The translations under genes and the position numbers were made by a program. From Corythucha ciliata (Eukaryota; Arthropoda; Insecta; Hemiptera; Tingidae), in NCBI GenBank assembly GCA_038030265.1, contig CM075941.1, positions 35,898,164 through 35,962,163 of the forward strand: a stretch of DNA of 64,000 bases. Direction: 5' to 3'. The notes below the pieces were generated by a model that worked only from the letters and a program-made list of their open reading frames with translations, ran no database searches and had not been told where the DNA came from. How positions within the stretch are numbered: position 1 is the first letter of the stretch; each line of letters begins with the position of its first letter. Below, piece by piece: positions 43,716 through 56,439 of the stretch.

Positions 43716-45420
43716 AGAAATTTGAATTTGAAGGAGTGAAATTCCACGACAATTTAGGTCTTGAAAGTATGCAAATCCTTGAATTTTGTGAAATTCGAAA
43801 TTTGTTTTTCGAACAAGCCGAATATTTTAGGAAGAGCTGGAGCCACGAAATACGGTTTTGGGAAGAGTGAAAGTGAAATATGAGGGATTCGTGCTTGTTT
43901 ATGAAAGCAATGTAACGGTGTCAGTGGCGTGTGAAATAGCAAACATCGGTGAGATTTTATGATGAAGAAGCCAAATTCGTGATATTTGTTTATGGAAAAA
44001 CGATAAAATTGTTGTTTTAGAAGGGTAAAAATCACGGCATTTGGTTTCATAACAGGCCGAATTAGTTTTCCAACTAACTAATGAAACCTGTAGAACTTGT
44101 CTTAGCAAGAGTTAAAGCCATGATTTTAGGTATTTTATAAAACAATAATCCCAGAATTTATGACTCTAAGGTGCTAAATGCAAGGAATTTGGTTTTAAAG
44201 GAGCGATGTTCGTGAAATTGGGGGTTTGATAGAGCCAAGCAAACGAAATTTGTTTCGCAAAAATTCGAAATTGGCATATGAGAGTCAACATGACATAATT
44301 TGATTTTTATATTTAGCCTTAACTTGATTTTTATATTTAACCTTGAATTTACTTTTTGAGAAAGCCACATTTGATTTTCTGATAAGCGAAATTGCGAGAA
44401 AGCGCTGAGGGCGCGAAATTTAATTTTTGAAATAATGAAAATTCGCGAAATTAGGGTTTGAATTAGCAAGAATCCGTGAAGTTGAAATTCAGAGGAGCAA
44501 GATCCGTGATATTTCGTTATGAAAGAGCAAAAATCCATTGCAACGTTGGGGTTGAAATAGCCAAAATCATGGCTTCTTTTTTTTTTTTTTTTCAAATCAT
44601 GAAATTATTTTTTCGTAGTTTGGTTTTTGACAAATTAGTTTTTCGATTTGGTCAAACTAGTGAAACTGATTTCAGAAAATGCCGACCCCACGAAATTTGG
44701 AGTTTGAAACTGGAAAAATCTGTGAAATTGTACTTTAAGAAGCCAAATCCACGAAATCGGGTTTTGAAAGTGTAAAAATTCGCAAATTTGAGTTTCTAAG
44801 GGCAAAAATAAAATTTCGAGTTTGAATAAGCCAAATCCAGCAATTTGGTTTTTGAAATAGTCAAATTACATTTCTGAATTAGGCAAACCTGCGAGACTAA
44901 ATTTGTTTTTAAAAGGGTTAAAATTCGTGAAATTGGGGATTGAAAAAACAAAAATCTGTAAAATAGTGTTTTGAATGTGCTGAATCTGAGAAATTGTCTC
45001 ATGGAAGAGCAAAATACTATGGTGGGCCACTACTTTGGTGGATCCCCACAAACATTTTTCATGTAATTTGTATACACATTTCCGTACTACTAAAATGTAC
45101 CATGTACAATAACGTTTTTAAAAAATACATAAATAAATAAAATAAAAATTAAAAAAACTCCGGTGAAATTCGGGTTTGAAAAAGGCAAAATTACAAAAAT
45201 CGCTTTTTCGTAATTCGTTTTTGGTCAAATAGGTATTCCTTGAAGCTACGAAATTTGGTTTTTGATCAGGTTAAAATCCCCGAAATTGGAGTTTAAAACA
45301 GCGAAGGTCTGCGAAATTGGTTTTGAAAGAGCAAAACCCATGAAATGAGAATTTGAACGAGACGAATCCGCAAAATTTAGTTTTGAAAGAGCGAATCTGG
45401 TGGTTGGGAGTCTGACCCAC
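43715..45420 (+). repeat. family B field 1
   Basis: Degenerate units of about 32-36 bp of the form GAAATTTGGTTTTTGAAA, GAGCAAAAATCCGTGAAATT. Examples are AAATCCACGAAATCGGGTTT (44745), GAAATTGGGGATTGAAAAAA (44930) and GAAATTGGTTTTGAAAGAGC (45314). The complement version forms fields at 52370, 56440 and 63540. No credible coding. Confidence 0.85.
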
Positions 45421-45690
45421 CCAACGTTACATGTGGACAGAAAAGTATAGGACAAAAAAGAGGACCATTTTATTCCTCTCACCGGACAGCGCGCAGCGTG
45501 AGAATGAGCGCGGACGCTATAAAAATCAGGATGTCCGGCGGTCATCCCAAATTGGATTCATACAGCCTTTAAGGCTCGGTGGCTCCCCTGTTTCCTCTCA
45601 TTATTGAGCACCCGTTAAAACGAGTGAATGGGGTCCAAGTGAGGCTGAAGAGGGGTTGAAAGCGACTTCTTATTCACGCAGTGTTCCGGC

Positions 45691-46480
45691 CTTAGACACT
45701 GGGTGCCTCCAGGCGGATCTTTGACCAACGCCCCCTTAAAAGTTGCCTTCGCAGGAGCCGTGAATTGACGTTTTCTCCATTCTAACCGCAAATCAGCGTT
45801 TTTTCCACACTTCAGCACTTTTTCTCAATTTCATCTGTGAATTAGCAGTTTGTTTCCATTTGTTGCGATTTTTCTCAGTTTGAGTCACGATCATCACGAA
45901 CTTGCGTTCTGAATAAGCCGAGAATTGGCGTTTTCGTTATTTCAGCCACGAATTAGCGCTTTTTATCTAAACCATTGGCCATTGGTGAATTATCAATTTT
46001 TCACCATACCATTATAGCCGTGAATTCGCAATTTCAGCCGCGAATTGCTGCTTTTATTATGTTTTATCCGAGATTTTAGCGTTTATTTTTGTTTTTTTCA
46101 ATTTTAGTCGCGAATTAGCGTTTCACCCCGTGAATTAGCTAAGTATGTTACTTAATTTTAGCCGTGATTCAGAAATGTTTCTCAATTTCATCCGTGAATA
46201 ATCCATTTATTTCAATTTCTGCCCCAAATTAGCATTGATTCAATTTTGGTGTGGAAGTTGCAACGAGAAACCTCGAACCTCGTACTTTTTCGAATTTTTG
46301 GCACGAATATTACTATTTTCCAAACTTTTGGCCGCGTACTTGCCCCTAGAACAGCACAATTAGTGCGCCTTCTCAATTCTAGCTGCCTGTAAGGACCTTC
46401 AAAAACTGAAGATAAGCCTAATTCCTCTATTTTAGCCGTGAAGTTGCCTCGAGGAGGCGTAAACTGTTACTTTTCGCTTG
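45691..46480 (-). repeat. family A field 8 (A2 arrangement, reverse)
   Basis: Read on the minus strand it begins with the A2 head (GAATTGAGAAGGCGCACTAA, TGTTCTAGGGGCAAGTACGC; + 46335-46395), continues through A units and ends with the tail landmark (GGCAACTTTTAAGGGGGC, GTTGGTCAAAGATCCGCC; + 45713-45755). The order is the same as in 36955-38177, over a shorter distance. Confidence 0.85.
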
Positions 46481-46539
46481 ACTTTTGGAGAAAGTTGTTA
46501 TTTGCACAACGGCAATCTCTTGACAAAAGAATAGTATAT

Positions 46540-46675
46540 TTCACAGCGAGTGAGGAGAGCGTCACTTTACGCGCGAGTTGTGTTTGGCGATCGAGGCGAA
46601 GCCGAGTTCACTAATTACTAACAACGAGCGCGTATAGACGCTCCTCACGAGTTGCAAACGCTAGTATGTCACTGT
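46540..46675. repeat. dispersed repeat paired with 13425-13640
   Basis: CACAGCGAGTGAGGAGAGCG, CGCGAGTTGTGTTTGGCG, GAAGCCGAGTT and AACAACGAGCGCG; the opposite-strand relative is at 13425-13640. Internal pairing (GTGAGGAGAGCG with CGCTCCTCAC) suggests a palindromic element. Confidence 0.5.
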
Positions 46676-46679
46676 TAGG

Positions 46680-48353
46680 AGTGATAAAAATTAATAAAAA
46701 GTACCTACCTACTTTTTCTCACGGCTGTGTGCGAAACTCGCGCAACGCGGCGCTAAGTGTCTACATATATTCAAATCGTTTTTATTTATAATATTCGCCT
46801 GAACTTCAGTAGCCTACTTCGTCACTTAATCATTTAAAGCAATCCTATAATGTACTTGAATTTGCCCTGCAAAAAAGGGAGAGAAGCGGATAAATCCATT
46901 TGCTACAACTCTGTTCTCAGAGTTGGAATTGGAAAATAGGAAAATTTCAGCTTTACTTGTTCTCGTATAGTGAAAGGGAACCCCTCTTTCCTCCTTCCCC
47001 ACCGCCTTTCCTTCGGCTCACCCTTTCGACAAAAGCTTGTGCGGTTTGGTTCCGTTGTAAGCATCAGACTTTGGCAACAAGTGCTGTTGGCAGCTGCGAT
47101 TTTCCGTACATGGAACCTCTCCACAAACTGACATGCTACAGAATTTCATCGTCCCTCATTTCTTTCCACCCCAACCCCTCGACAACACTTCCCTTTTTGC
47201 GAACAGAAATGAAATCTTGAAGGATATTACACCTGTCAATCAACTTTCTCCGGGGAAGCAGCCTAGGCAGCTGATTGAAAACACTCCCTACACCTATGTA
47301 GCCCACCAAATTGTGGTTATATGCTGCACCTTTCTCTTATGTTTCTTTCATAAGCTAATATTCTTCTTTTATTTAATTTAAGAATAAATCAATAAAGTTG
47401 GCATTGCTTGCAATCAGCTTCGCGAGTTTATAGCCTCTTTTATAGAAGAAATAGAACTACAGTAAACATTTTATATTCTGACAATGGATTTTTTTTTTCT
47501 CGATTTATTAAGAAAATGGAATGGTTGGGAGGAAAGTTTATCGCCTTATAAATGGTCAGTTTTGCCTCACAAGTTCCAGTAATTCAACAAAGAGGCCACC
47601 CCCTCCCCAACAGTAACATTTCCTCAAGACCGATAGTCCAGTTGGTAAAAACAGAAGAGGCCAAGAAATGTTTTATGTATGAGGCAAAGGAAAGCTTGGG
47701 CTGACCGATGCCGCCTCCGCAATATGGTTTGGATCTAGAAGTGAGCGAGATAGATAGGCTGAAGAGAAAGAGAGAGTATATTGCCCTTTCCTCCCAATTA
47801 CTAAACCCCTGAGGTTTTCGCCCTATTCTCTTTGATTTACTCTCCGAAGCTTTTATCGCAAAACTAGATCCCTTCCCTTCCCTTCAGCTTTACATCAGTA
47901 TAAAGTTCAACGGAGAATACAATTGATGAATATTCAAAGATGACAAGAACTGCATAGCTTAATAGTGTACAAATTGAAGAGGCATCTGGAAGGGATTTTA
48001 GATATTTCTGGACATCTAATTAAACTTTGTCCTTCTCAGACTGCAGTGAGAGATTCAAGGACAGAGTTCTTAAATGTTCCCATTTATGGAACTGTCTTTT
48101 ATGGTTACGCTAGACCGCATTGCATGAAACTATCTCACCGGCCAGTTTATGTCCAAGAAAAAAGTGGAAATCGAATGGGAAGAAAAGGTTTTTCAGAATA
48201 ACCGCCCATGAAATATATTCAAGAGAAAATAGCCTCGAGGGATCCCTTTAGGGTCCTCTTTAGTATCCCTTTGAAACTATCCTAAAGCTTGTCGGTCGAG
48301 AGGGGAAGTCTTGAATAAATGAGCCTCATGGGTTGTTTCAAAGACAAATTGAA
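46680..48353. other. unassigned stretch
   Basis: No gene, RNA or repeat copy recognised. Frames at 46900-47380 are short and overlap on both strands without a family match. May be unique intronic or intergenic DNA. Confidence 0.5.
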
Positions 48354-48896
48354 CTATCGGGCTATCAACGCTGCTGAAATTGAAACTTTTATCTTATTTC
48401 CTTGCGTTATAAAAATGGTCAAAAACTGAAGACCGATAGGTTCAAGTCTCCATAGTCCAGTTGATAGTATCTCCTCCCTATGGACGCGGTTGAACGCAAG
48501 GGAATGTTCTGTTTTTCTAAAAATGGAAAAATGCCTATTGAAACTTTCAACAATAAAAATAATGTTTGAAATCACCCCCACCACCAGCCCCCACCAGCCC
48601 CTTTTAGTATAAATGATTGTATTCATGTAAACAGACGAGAGTTTCCCTTCGTCTAAACCGTTTAATCGAATCTTCCGTGAATATGTAATGACTAGTAATC
48701 TTGTTTTCTCCCTTAAAAACATACCCAGCAACCAAACCGCAAGAGAGGCAAACTTAATTCTGGAAAATCGGGGAAGACAAACGATGGCTTGGGAAGAAGG
48801 ATAAATCAAACCGACCCAGTTGGTAGATGAGTGGGATTGGAACGTAGGGTGAGAGGTGAAGGAAAGGGGGATTCCTCTTCGACCCCTCAACTTCAT
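48354..48896 (-). other. longest non-repeat open frame, function unknown
   Basis: A 180-codon frame on the minus strand, the longest not made of repeats. It includes one hydrophobic stretch near residues 100-117 (LVVGVISNIIFIVESF-like) and is basic overall. I recognise no domain, and residue composition resembles translated non-coding AT-rich DNA. There is no evidence for splice sites or neighbours that would make it an exon. In 64 kb of six-frame sequence one such frame is not surprising, so it is recorded only as the best unexplained frame. Confidence 0.15.
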
Positions 48897-50464
48897 TCTT
48901 CGTACACTCTATGGTTCATTTCTCACTCTTGACTATGCAAATATACTTCGATGAACCGCAATCAATAAAGAGCACGAGAGATGATGAGGGAAAGGGAAAA
49001 GTATTGTAATAATTTGCAAAGAGGGGTTTCCACCAACGCAGTTACAAATACAAATGGTTAGCTTTTTTACGAACATCAAAAACCGATTATTTAGGCCCTA
49101 AATATCATAAACGATCCTTCACATATTGTCCAGCCATCTCTCTACCTAAATTTTTATTCGTCGGTGACTCAAAGTAACCAGCTTTTTGAAAAAATGACTC
49201 CCTAAGAAGAGCAATTGAGGGGGACACCCTCCCGCGACTCCTTTTTTTGAGACTGATAATTATACACATATATACGATATTTATCACTATCAGACATCTC
49301 TCCCGCCTATAGTGAAGTGAAATTGAGGAGTTAAGTCCATAGGCGCATGGCAACTGGGGGAAGACGTTGGCTTCGTGGGGGGACGAAGGCCAGAGAGTGG
49401 GTACATAGGGTCGGTCCCCACGGACTGGCTCCTTCGGGGGCCCTCGGCTGGAGTCTAGTGGAGGCCCTTACCCCCACCCCGGCTCGACCATCCAGTTTTT
49501 TGAAAATTAGTCTGTAAACCACATCTCACATGAACTTTAAAAAATTGTTTATTCCGGCATGAAAAAAAAAGCAATTTTTCAACAGAGAAGCGCACAAGAT
49601 CTCACCAGAAAACCGTCAGCTCCAACCCAATGAGGAAGTAACGTAAAAAATAAAAATCGCTGGAAACATTTTTTTTCGAAAGAAAATTGCTAAATATTAA
49701 CCAAGAATTGAATATCATTGCGTAAATGATTGTTTTCAATTTATTCAAATTAGAGTTGGATGTAGGAAGCCATGCAATCTTCGTGATTTCAATTTATAGT
49801 GAAATAATAAAACTTGCCAATTTTTTTTGTTACCTTAAACGGCCGGTCCGTGACTCGTGACGTAGTTAAGGCGTTGTGACCCCACCCAACCAACACACCT
49901 AGAGAGAAGGCCTCCGGACTGGTTTCCTTTAAACGCGTGACTTCAACATCTGAATGCTGAGAATTTGTAATCTCCGCCATCACTACACCCATATCAGTGG
50001 TCCACTTTTGTTAATTACTCCTCATTTTATTTTCTTTGGGATTAAACTTTCCGGGATTTACCTTTAGAAATAACTATGCTGGCCCAACCCTTCTCATCGT
50101 GGTTGTTATCATGTCCTTGCCCCTTCTTGTTCCTCCCGTTTATCCTAAGTCCTATTGTTTGATTTGTGGAAGCTATTGTGATGTTATGCGAATGCTGTTA
50201 TTACATCATCAGTATATCTAGCCTCTTTCAAATGGGTCGTGCAACTCAATAGTTACAAAAATTAATAAACAATTATAGGAACTGATTTCGTTTGAACGGA
50301 TCGTGTTTTCATGAGTTTTGTTAACCAAGCTATCAATTTGGAAAATGTGTTACTTCCGTATAGGTGGTAAATGAGCCTAAAAAAATTACTGTTCATCCCC
50401 CATTTGCAGGTCCATGGCAGCCATCCAGCCAACGATACAGGCTGCACAAGCTATAGGTACAACG
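48897..50464. other. unassigned stretch
   Basis: No gene recognised. A GC-rich segment at 49360-49490 (with GGTCGGTCCCCACGG and CTTCGGGGGCCC) stands out from AT-rich flanks. It has no tRNA-type boxes and no match to rRNA that I can identify. Confidence 0.5.
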
Positions 50465-50787
50465 TAGAGGTGGGTTAAATTACGGTTAACTGTTATGACG
50501 CAACAGTTAACAATAAAATAACTAACGACCAGTTAATCACGTTAAAAAATAACCGTTGAAAAATAACTGGTCAATTCAACCAGTTTCTTCTCAACGCTCG
50601 GAGATGGCGTTATCTATCAACGGGTTAACACTTTCAACAGTTGCGGGAGAAGAACTGTTGTCCCTAGCGGGAACGAAACAAAACAGACCAACCAGTTAAT
50701 TTTTAACGGTTATTTCGTAACAGTTATTTTTCGTCAACGAACGTTAATTAACGTTTACGAAAAATAACGATAACGCCCATCTCTAGT
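50465..50787. mobile_element. AACGGTTA-rich element with TAGAG(A/G)TGGG ends
   Basis: Left edge TAGAGGTGGG, right edge CCCATCTCTA, an inverted pair with one mismatch. The interior is filled with degenerate GTTAACTGTTA, AACAGTTAAC, AATAACTGGT and AACGGTTATTT words on both strands. About 323 bp; a non-autonomous element built from a short internal motif. Confidence 0.65.
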
Positions 50788-51002
50788 ACAAAGTCCTATT
50801 TTTCATTAACTCACAATGTCACAATACGATCATAAGTTACGAACTTTACCCCAAAAAGTGACAATCAATACATAGAAAAACGAAAATTTAGCCTTAAAAC
50901 GCAGAGGTCTGAGCACAGAAACTCGCTATAGAAAAATCACCATTTTCCGACGAAAACCCTGCCAGAACGGTCAAAATTTAATGTTTCCTTGACAGTAGTG
51001 TA

Positions 51003-51110
51003 CCAACCTAGGAGCTCTAGGGGGTGGTGGACCGTCCCAGTTCCCGCTCATCAGAGAGGGCCTCCGAAAAGCTTTTACACATAGATAGAAAAATGTGGAT
51101 TTTTAGGTTT
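51003..51110 (+). repeat. linker repeat shared with 38385-38490
   Basis: See 38385-38490 for the shared words. Here it sits about 100 bp left of the A2 head landmark (51217), so it may be part of the long element's left side. Confidence 0.6.
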
Positions 51111-51204
51111 TGAAAAGAAGACAGACCAGATAGGAGAGCCATAGGAAAAGAGACTTTGCGGGTTGGTCGGTGATTATTTGACTCGCTTACGCTGATCCCC
51201 AGTT

Positions 51205-51960
51205 TCTCTATACTGCGGCTAAAATTGAGCAGGCATGCTAATGTGCCGTTCTCGGGGCAAGTATGCTCGGCTAAAAATTTGGAGAAACAAACACATTTTT
51301 TGAGATTAAACTTGTGAAAGAACGCTCATTCGTTCCTATGAGACAATGCTCTAATTCACGGTATTTCGATGCAACTTCAAGTTCGACATTTGAGACAAAA
51401 TCGCTGATTCGCGGTATGTGGATGCTACCTGAAGGCTACAGAAATGCTTATGTGCTAGAAATTGGAAAAAACCCGTAATTTCGAGCTGAAAGTGACCAAA
51501 ACAACAAAAAACTGCAATTTGTGGGTAAAGTTGGAAATCGCGGCTCAATTTGAAATAAAGCACCAATGCACAGTTTCTGGAGGCAAATTCAGCTAAAATC
51601 AAGAAAAAGCTCTAATAAATAGCAGAAATGCAAAAAGCAATAGAGAATAACGTAAATTCGAGCATGAAGTAGAGTAAAAGCTCTAATTCACAGATGAAAC
51701 ATATGGAAGAAAATTGACAAAAGGCACTAATTTGCAGATAAAACTGAGAAAAACGCTAATTCAAAGCTAAAATTCTGCAAAAAAAGGGCCAGTTATTCTC
51801 GGTTTATGGAGGCAAATTGGGCTAAAATAAAAAACGAAGCGCTAAAAGTGAAAAAACGAATCTTTTACTAGCGGAAAAAATTGAGAAAAACGCGATTTCG
51901 CGGCTAAAGTAGTAAAAAAACTCAATTTGCCACGAATTTTAGCCCTCGCAGTACAACTGC
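51205..51960 (+). repeat. family A field 9 (A2 head)
   Basis: Begins GGCTAAAATTGAGCAGGC, GTTCTCGGGGCAAGTATGC (51217-51262), the A2 head, then degenerate A units to about 51960. The tail landmark is not present, so this copy is truncated on the right. Confidence 0.8.
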
Positions 51961-52139
51961 TAAAGACGCCACCGTGGAGCAACTGACAGCGCGCTCCGTC
52001 AAGAAGAACCCGCGGCCAGCGCTCTCTCATTCGATTAGTTGCAACTTTTCTTCCCTCTACTTTCGTTACCGAATTGATTGCCCCACTGTTTACCACAGAT
52101 AAGTGTTGTTATCTCGGCGAATTTCCATGGAGGGGGAAA

Positions 52140-52251
52140 ATAGCTAGAGGGGCTGATCACAGGAGGGCGAGGTCCACGTTTAACTTGACGAGCTATAGAC
52201 TTGTAGTCCAGAGTTTTCAGGTTCGAATCCCGCCGGGGAGCCCATTTTTTT
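52140..52251 (+). repeat. tRNA-like relic with T-run (SINE or tRNA pseudogene)
   Basis: An exact B box, GGTTCGAATCC (52220-52230), is followed by CGCCGGGGAGCCCA and eight T (52244-52251), a Pol III-type stop. Upstream, ATAGACTTGTAGTCCAGAG resembles an anticodon arm with CTTGTAG as loop, and TAGCTAGAGGGG (52142) is A-box-like. A-to-B distance is about 30 nt longer than in a tRNA and the stems have mismatches, so it is a relic and not a functional gene. Confidence 0.45.
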
Positions 52252-52369
52252 CTCGAAGCTCGAATCGTGTTGGGCTGGCCCTCCCCCCCCTCCCGGCCGG
52301 AAAGACATCAATTGCATTTAATTCATTTCATTGAAATACCGCGACGACATATCAATCTTACTTCTTTTT

Positions 52370-52840
52370 TAAAGTTCATTTTGAGGGGTTACTTCTCCAA
52401 ATAACCTAATTAGCGGGTTTAGTTCTTCCAGAAAACCTAATTATGTGGGTTCGGCACATTCTAAAGACCAGTTTCGAAAATTGGGAGCTTTGAAAAATTA
52501 GTTTCATGCCTTTGTTTAATCGAAACCAAAATTTGGCTGTTTTCCCTCTTATAGTATAACAACCCGTTTCGTTTCGTGGGGTTGACACTTTCCCAAAACC
52601 AAACTTTATGGATATGGTTCTTTGTTTCACCAATAAATTTAAAGCTTTGGCGTTTACAAAAATGAATTTTCCACTCTTGGAAGTTGGCTTTATCAAATGG
52701 TTGATTTCGTGGGTTTACCGGTTCACTTATTCGCAAATTTGACTGTTCCAATAGACCTATTTTGTGGATTTAGGCGCTTCCAAACTTTACATTTCCCTCC
52801 TTTGGTAAACTTCAAACTCCAACTCTGCCAATTTCGCTCC
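52370..52840 (-). repeat. family B field 2, reverse orientation
   Basis: Units of the form GTGGGTTTGGCAC, TTCCAAAACCAAATTT on the + strand, for example AACCTAATTATGTGGGTTCG (52433) and AACTTTATGGATATGGTTCT. They are the complement of units at 43715-45420. Confidence 0.75.
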
Positions 52841-52989
52841 CTTAAACATCGTTGCGTGGGGTTTATCACCCAGAGGTGTAGGGGAAGCACGGATGCCCAC
52901 TTAGACGTGAAGGTATAGTTTCCCATACCAGTGGAAGGACCAATTTGTACTTATCGATATCGTCTATACGAAGTTCTCGTTATTACACA

Positions 52990-55620
52990 CACAAAAAAAC
53001 CAGTTCACTCCCCAACAACCATCCCGCTGACCTTTAAAACTATAAATATAAGGTCAATGAAAGCTTTCTCAGTCATAAGGTATATAGGAATATGAATGTG
53101 TCAGCTCAGACTCAATTTTTTACGAACAGCACACTTCCAAACTGAGCAGAACCACAGAAAACTGCAGTTGATACAATACCAAGAAAAAAATACATAGCTA
53201 TTTCGGGTTTTCTAGCCCCATGACTATCGCACAAGCAAACTCAGCCCCAGAATTAATGGCCAAAATGCTTGCCATTTTTCACATAGAAACACACTTTTGT
53301 GTACCATCAGTTTTATATAGCTTGATGTTTTCCCAGTTTACTCCAAGAATCTTTCACTATCCTTAGACGAAATTTCCGTTATCACACAAGTGTGCAAAAA
53401 AATATTTTCTGTGGGTGACTATCCACCACCTACCTGCATTTTCTGCTTCAGCTCTCACTGCTCTGATGTGATTTTGGATAATTTTGATATAGAGCGCCCA
53501 CAACCCACAATTCACCGTTTGAGACAGACCCTTATTAACCAGTCAATTTATTTTTTCCCGAAATTGTGCAGGTTGACGAATGCATGCATTGGAGTTATTT
53601 TAGCTTAGTAACGCGCCGAAACGCTCTGGATACGTGTGGTGACCCTTTAATAAGAGGAAACTCCATTTCATTTTTAAGTTCTTTCTACTAAGTGGGTAGG
53701 GTATAGCTGCGTTATATTTCTTCTCGTTGAAAGTCATGTTACATTTTAATAATGCGATATAACGAGAAAACTTATGTCAATCTAACAGGTTTAAAGGTCT
53801 TTGAAATAAGGGGGTGGTTTTTAGAACAACGCACCTTATTTCCCCCTTCGAGGGGAAAAAGTAAAGAAGTGTTTTTGGTGGAAAACAATTTGCGTTTCGC
53901 CACGAAGATGTATATATCAAAAAGTTTTAGACAGTTCTAATAACGGTCACAACCCACCCTCGCTTTCACAGAAATCTACAATAATATGGAAAACCTGCCC
54001 GGGGATGGCTTAATGGATTCAGCAGATGTCGGCATTAAAGGACAAGGATGAAAGCGAGTCGGCTCCACTTTGAAATTCAATATGCCATCGTGGACCTAAA
54101 ACGACGACGAAGTGAAAGACGGCCGGGGAAACACGGTGAAGGAGTGAAGGAGCTCGAAGGGTGCGGGTATGGAGTAGTAATTCGCATCGTATAGCCACAT
54201 CTAAGATGTAATTCTGTTTACATTATTCATTTGCGAGGTGTCGCCCTCGGGCCTCCTATCACTCCTTTCGTCTCTCATCAGTCAAGTTCTATTTGGTAGT
54301 GGACCTCCTCGTAACCACTTCTTGCTATAAAGGTCTACTCTAAGTGGTCCAACCTCGATCTATAAGACTGAAATATTCTGTTTCAATGTAACTACAAAAC
54401 TTTCCCTTCAAGCGATAATTCAGATGAAAGGAAAACATTAGGGAACTGGGGGCCTGTCCTGTCATGTTATAGCAAGTCAAAACGACATTTTATAGCGACT
54501 GTCGATTGAGGTGTTGTTATCACCATTTCTACATGTCGAGATCGTTTTGTGTGTTGGTGTTGTGTAAGAACAAACTTCCATAAACAATAATGAATTTATT
54601 TGGATACAATGACAATGGGCAACATCAATCGGAATTCTTTCGAATAGGTGTCCCAATCTGTCAGCTTTGACTGAAGAAGTCTCAGTGCTACATAAGAATG
54701 AAAATAATTAGCAAAAGGAGAACCGCAAGCTCTGGGCGTTCATCCTGCTAGTTCGAGAAAAAAATCAATCTAATTATAGATAGACATATGTAAAAAATAA
54801 GCAACTTACTGCGTGAGCTCGCTTGCAAAGACATTATTTTCCTTTTTCCTTAAGATTAGGATGTCGCCATACGAGGAGGCTGGGCCCTTGAAGCTTTAGC
54901 TCTGTTCTGTTAGTTCTGAGGTCCTTGTTCGTTGGGACGGGCCCCTAGATCACAAATTTCTCCTGCCCTGAGCCATCTACTTCTCTTGTTTGTTGCAGAA
55001 CGAGAATGTTCCAATCATATCACGAAAATACGCGAATTTGTCACCACCGGCACTCAATCCACAGGGGTTACGAAAAAGCAACGATATAAAACTGGAGGGG
55101 TGTGAAGGGGGCAGGTCGTCCCCTCATTAACAATCACCCTGTCCCTCTCCTTGTGTAGTTATGACAACACAACTCTCTTCCGGTATTTACTTGGAAACTC
55201 CACCCCTCTCATCCACTTGGGAGCTTATTTTATGGCTATTCTTTAACAGCAGTGATGAGCAATCCAGTTCTTTTATATGTATATCGTTGCGAAAAAGTCG
55301 TAGGTCGCGGCAACACCTGACAGTGGAGGCGGAAGTCAGCCGGCATTGGGGGAGCAAGAATCTGAGTAGTTCAGATTTACCCCCCCCCCCCCGCCTAGAA
55401 AATACCATTTTGCGAATCAATTATGCCTACATGTGCAAAAATACAATTCTTCGAGGCAAAAATTCCAAATCCATAACAAATTTACCGCTTCTTCTTAATG
55501 AAATTCCCTTGTTTCTGGGTTAATTTTCCTGAGTAATTTGAGTCCTAAAGACACAGTTTTACTAGATTAATGACGCCTTATAAGCTAAATCGGTCATGAA
55601 ATGTCCTGCTTTCTCTATGA
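52990..55620. other. unassigned stretch
   Basis: About 2.6 kb with no recognised gene, RNA or repeat copy. Includes 13 C at 55380-55392. The frames at 55161-55523 and elsewhere are short, with no recognised domain. Confidence 0.55.
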
Positions 55621-55624
55621 AACT

Positions 55625-56330
55625 TTCAGACCATAATTTAGAAAAAAAGTCGCTGATTCTCGGTGTATAGTGGCTATTTTACGGCTAAAATTTACCAAAA
55701 ACCTGCCGTGCTGTTTTTGGGCCCAGCCCACGGCTAAAATTACGAAAAATTGCCTAATACGTCGATGTAATTGAGTGAAAGAGCTAATTAGCCAATAACC
55801 TGCAGGAAAAACGTTAATTTGCGGATAAAAATGAAAAAAACACTTATTCGCGGCTAAAATTGAGAAAACACCAACCCGTATCTTCTGAAGGATATTTTGA
55901 GGCTAATCCATAACTAAATTGAAATGAAATGGTCAATGCGGGGGGCAAAATGTAAAACAAACGCCTTACTCGCGGCTAATATTGAAAAAATCACTAATTA
56001 CCGCGGCTAAAATTAAGGAAAACTCGTAATTTCAGCTCAAATTGAGAAAAAGGGCTAATTTGCGGTTAAAAATTGAGAAAAACGCCAATTTGTAGCAAGA
56101 ATTGATAAAAATCGCTAATTCACGGAATAATGACTTAAATGATATAATTTTACGTGCAATTTCAGAAAAGTGCTAATTCCCTGCTGCAAACTGAGAAAAA
56201 GCGCTAATTCGTGGATAAAATGGACAAAAATCCCTATAAATGTTCAAAATTTGAATCACGCCGATCCTCGGCTTTTCAATGCAATTTACTTGTGGCTAAA
56301 GTGAGAAAAACCAATATAAAACAGAGCAGA
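55625..56330 (+). repeat. family A field 10 (A1 mid landmark)
   Basis: Begins near the mid landmark of A1 (GGCTATTTTACGGCTAAAAT, GTTTTTGGGCCCAGCC, 55670-55735) and continues with A units such as GGCTAAAATTGAGAAAACAC (55852). Truncated on both sides relative to 27775-29930. Confidence 0.82.
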
Positions 56331-56439
56331 TACTAAGGGAGCTCATATAGTTGTCCGCCTCGGGCCTCTATAGGTCCGCCATTGGCTGTGAAATGTACTT
56401 CGCCTTCTGAGCCAAAATGTCCATTGAGCACATTAAAAT

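Noticed and set aside
45430..45560. Element-like segment with CCGGACAGCGCGC and GGATGTCCGGCGGTC
   Set aside because: The inverted pairing is short and no second copy was found, so it was not listed as an element.
47635..47660. GATAGTCCAGTTGGTAAAA as a tRNA A box
   Set aside because: No B box at suitable distance and no cloverleaf stems.
49360..49490. GC-rich segment considered as rRNA or tRNA-derived
   Set aside because: No A or B box, no rRNA signature words that I recognise, and no second copy in the window.
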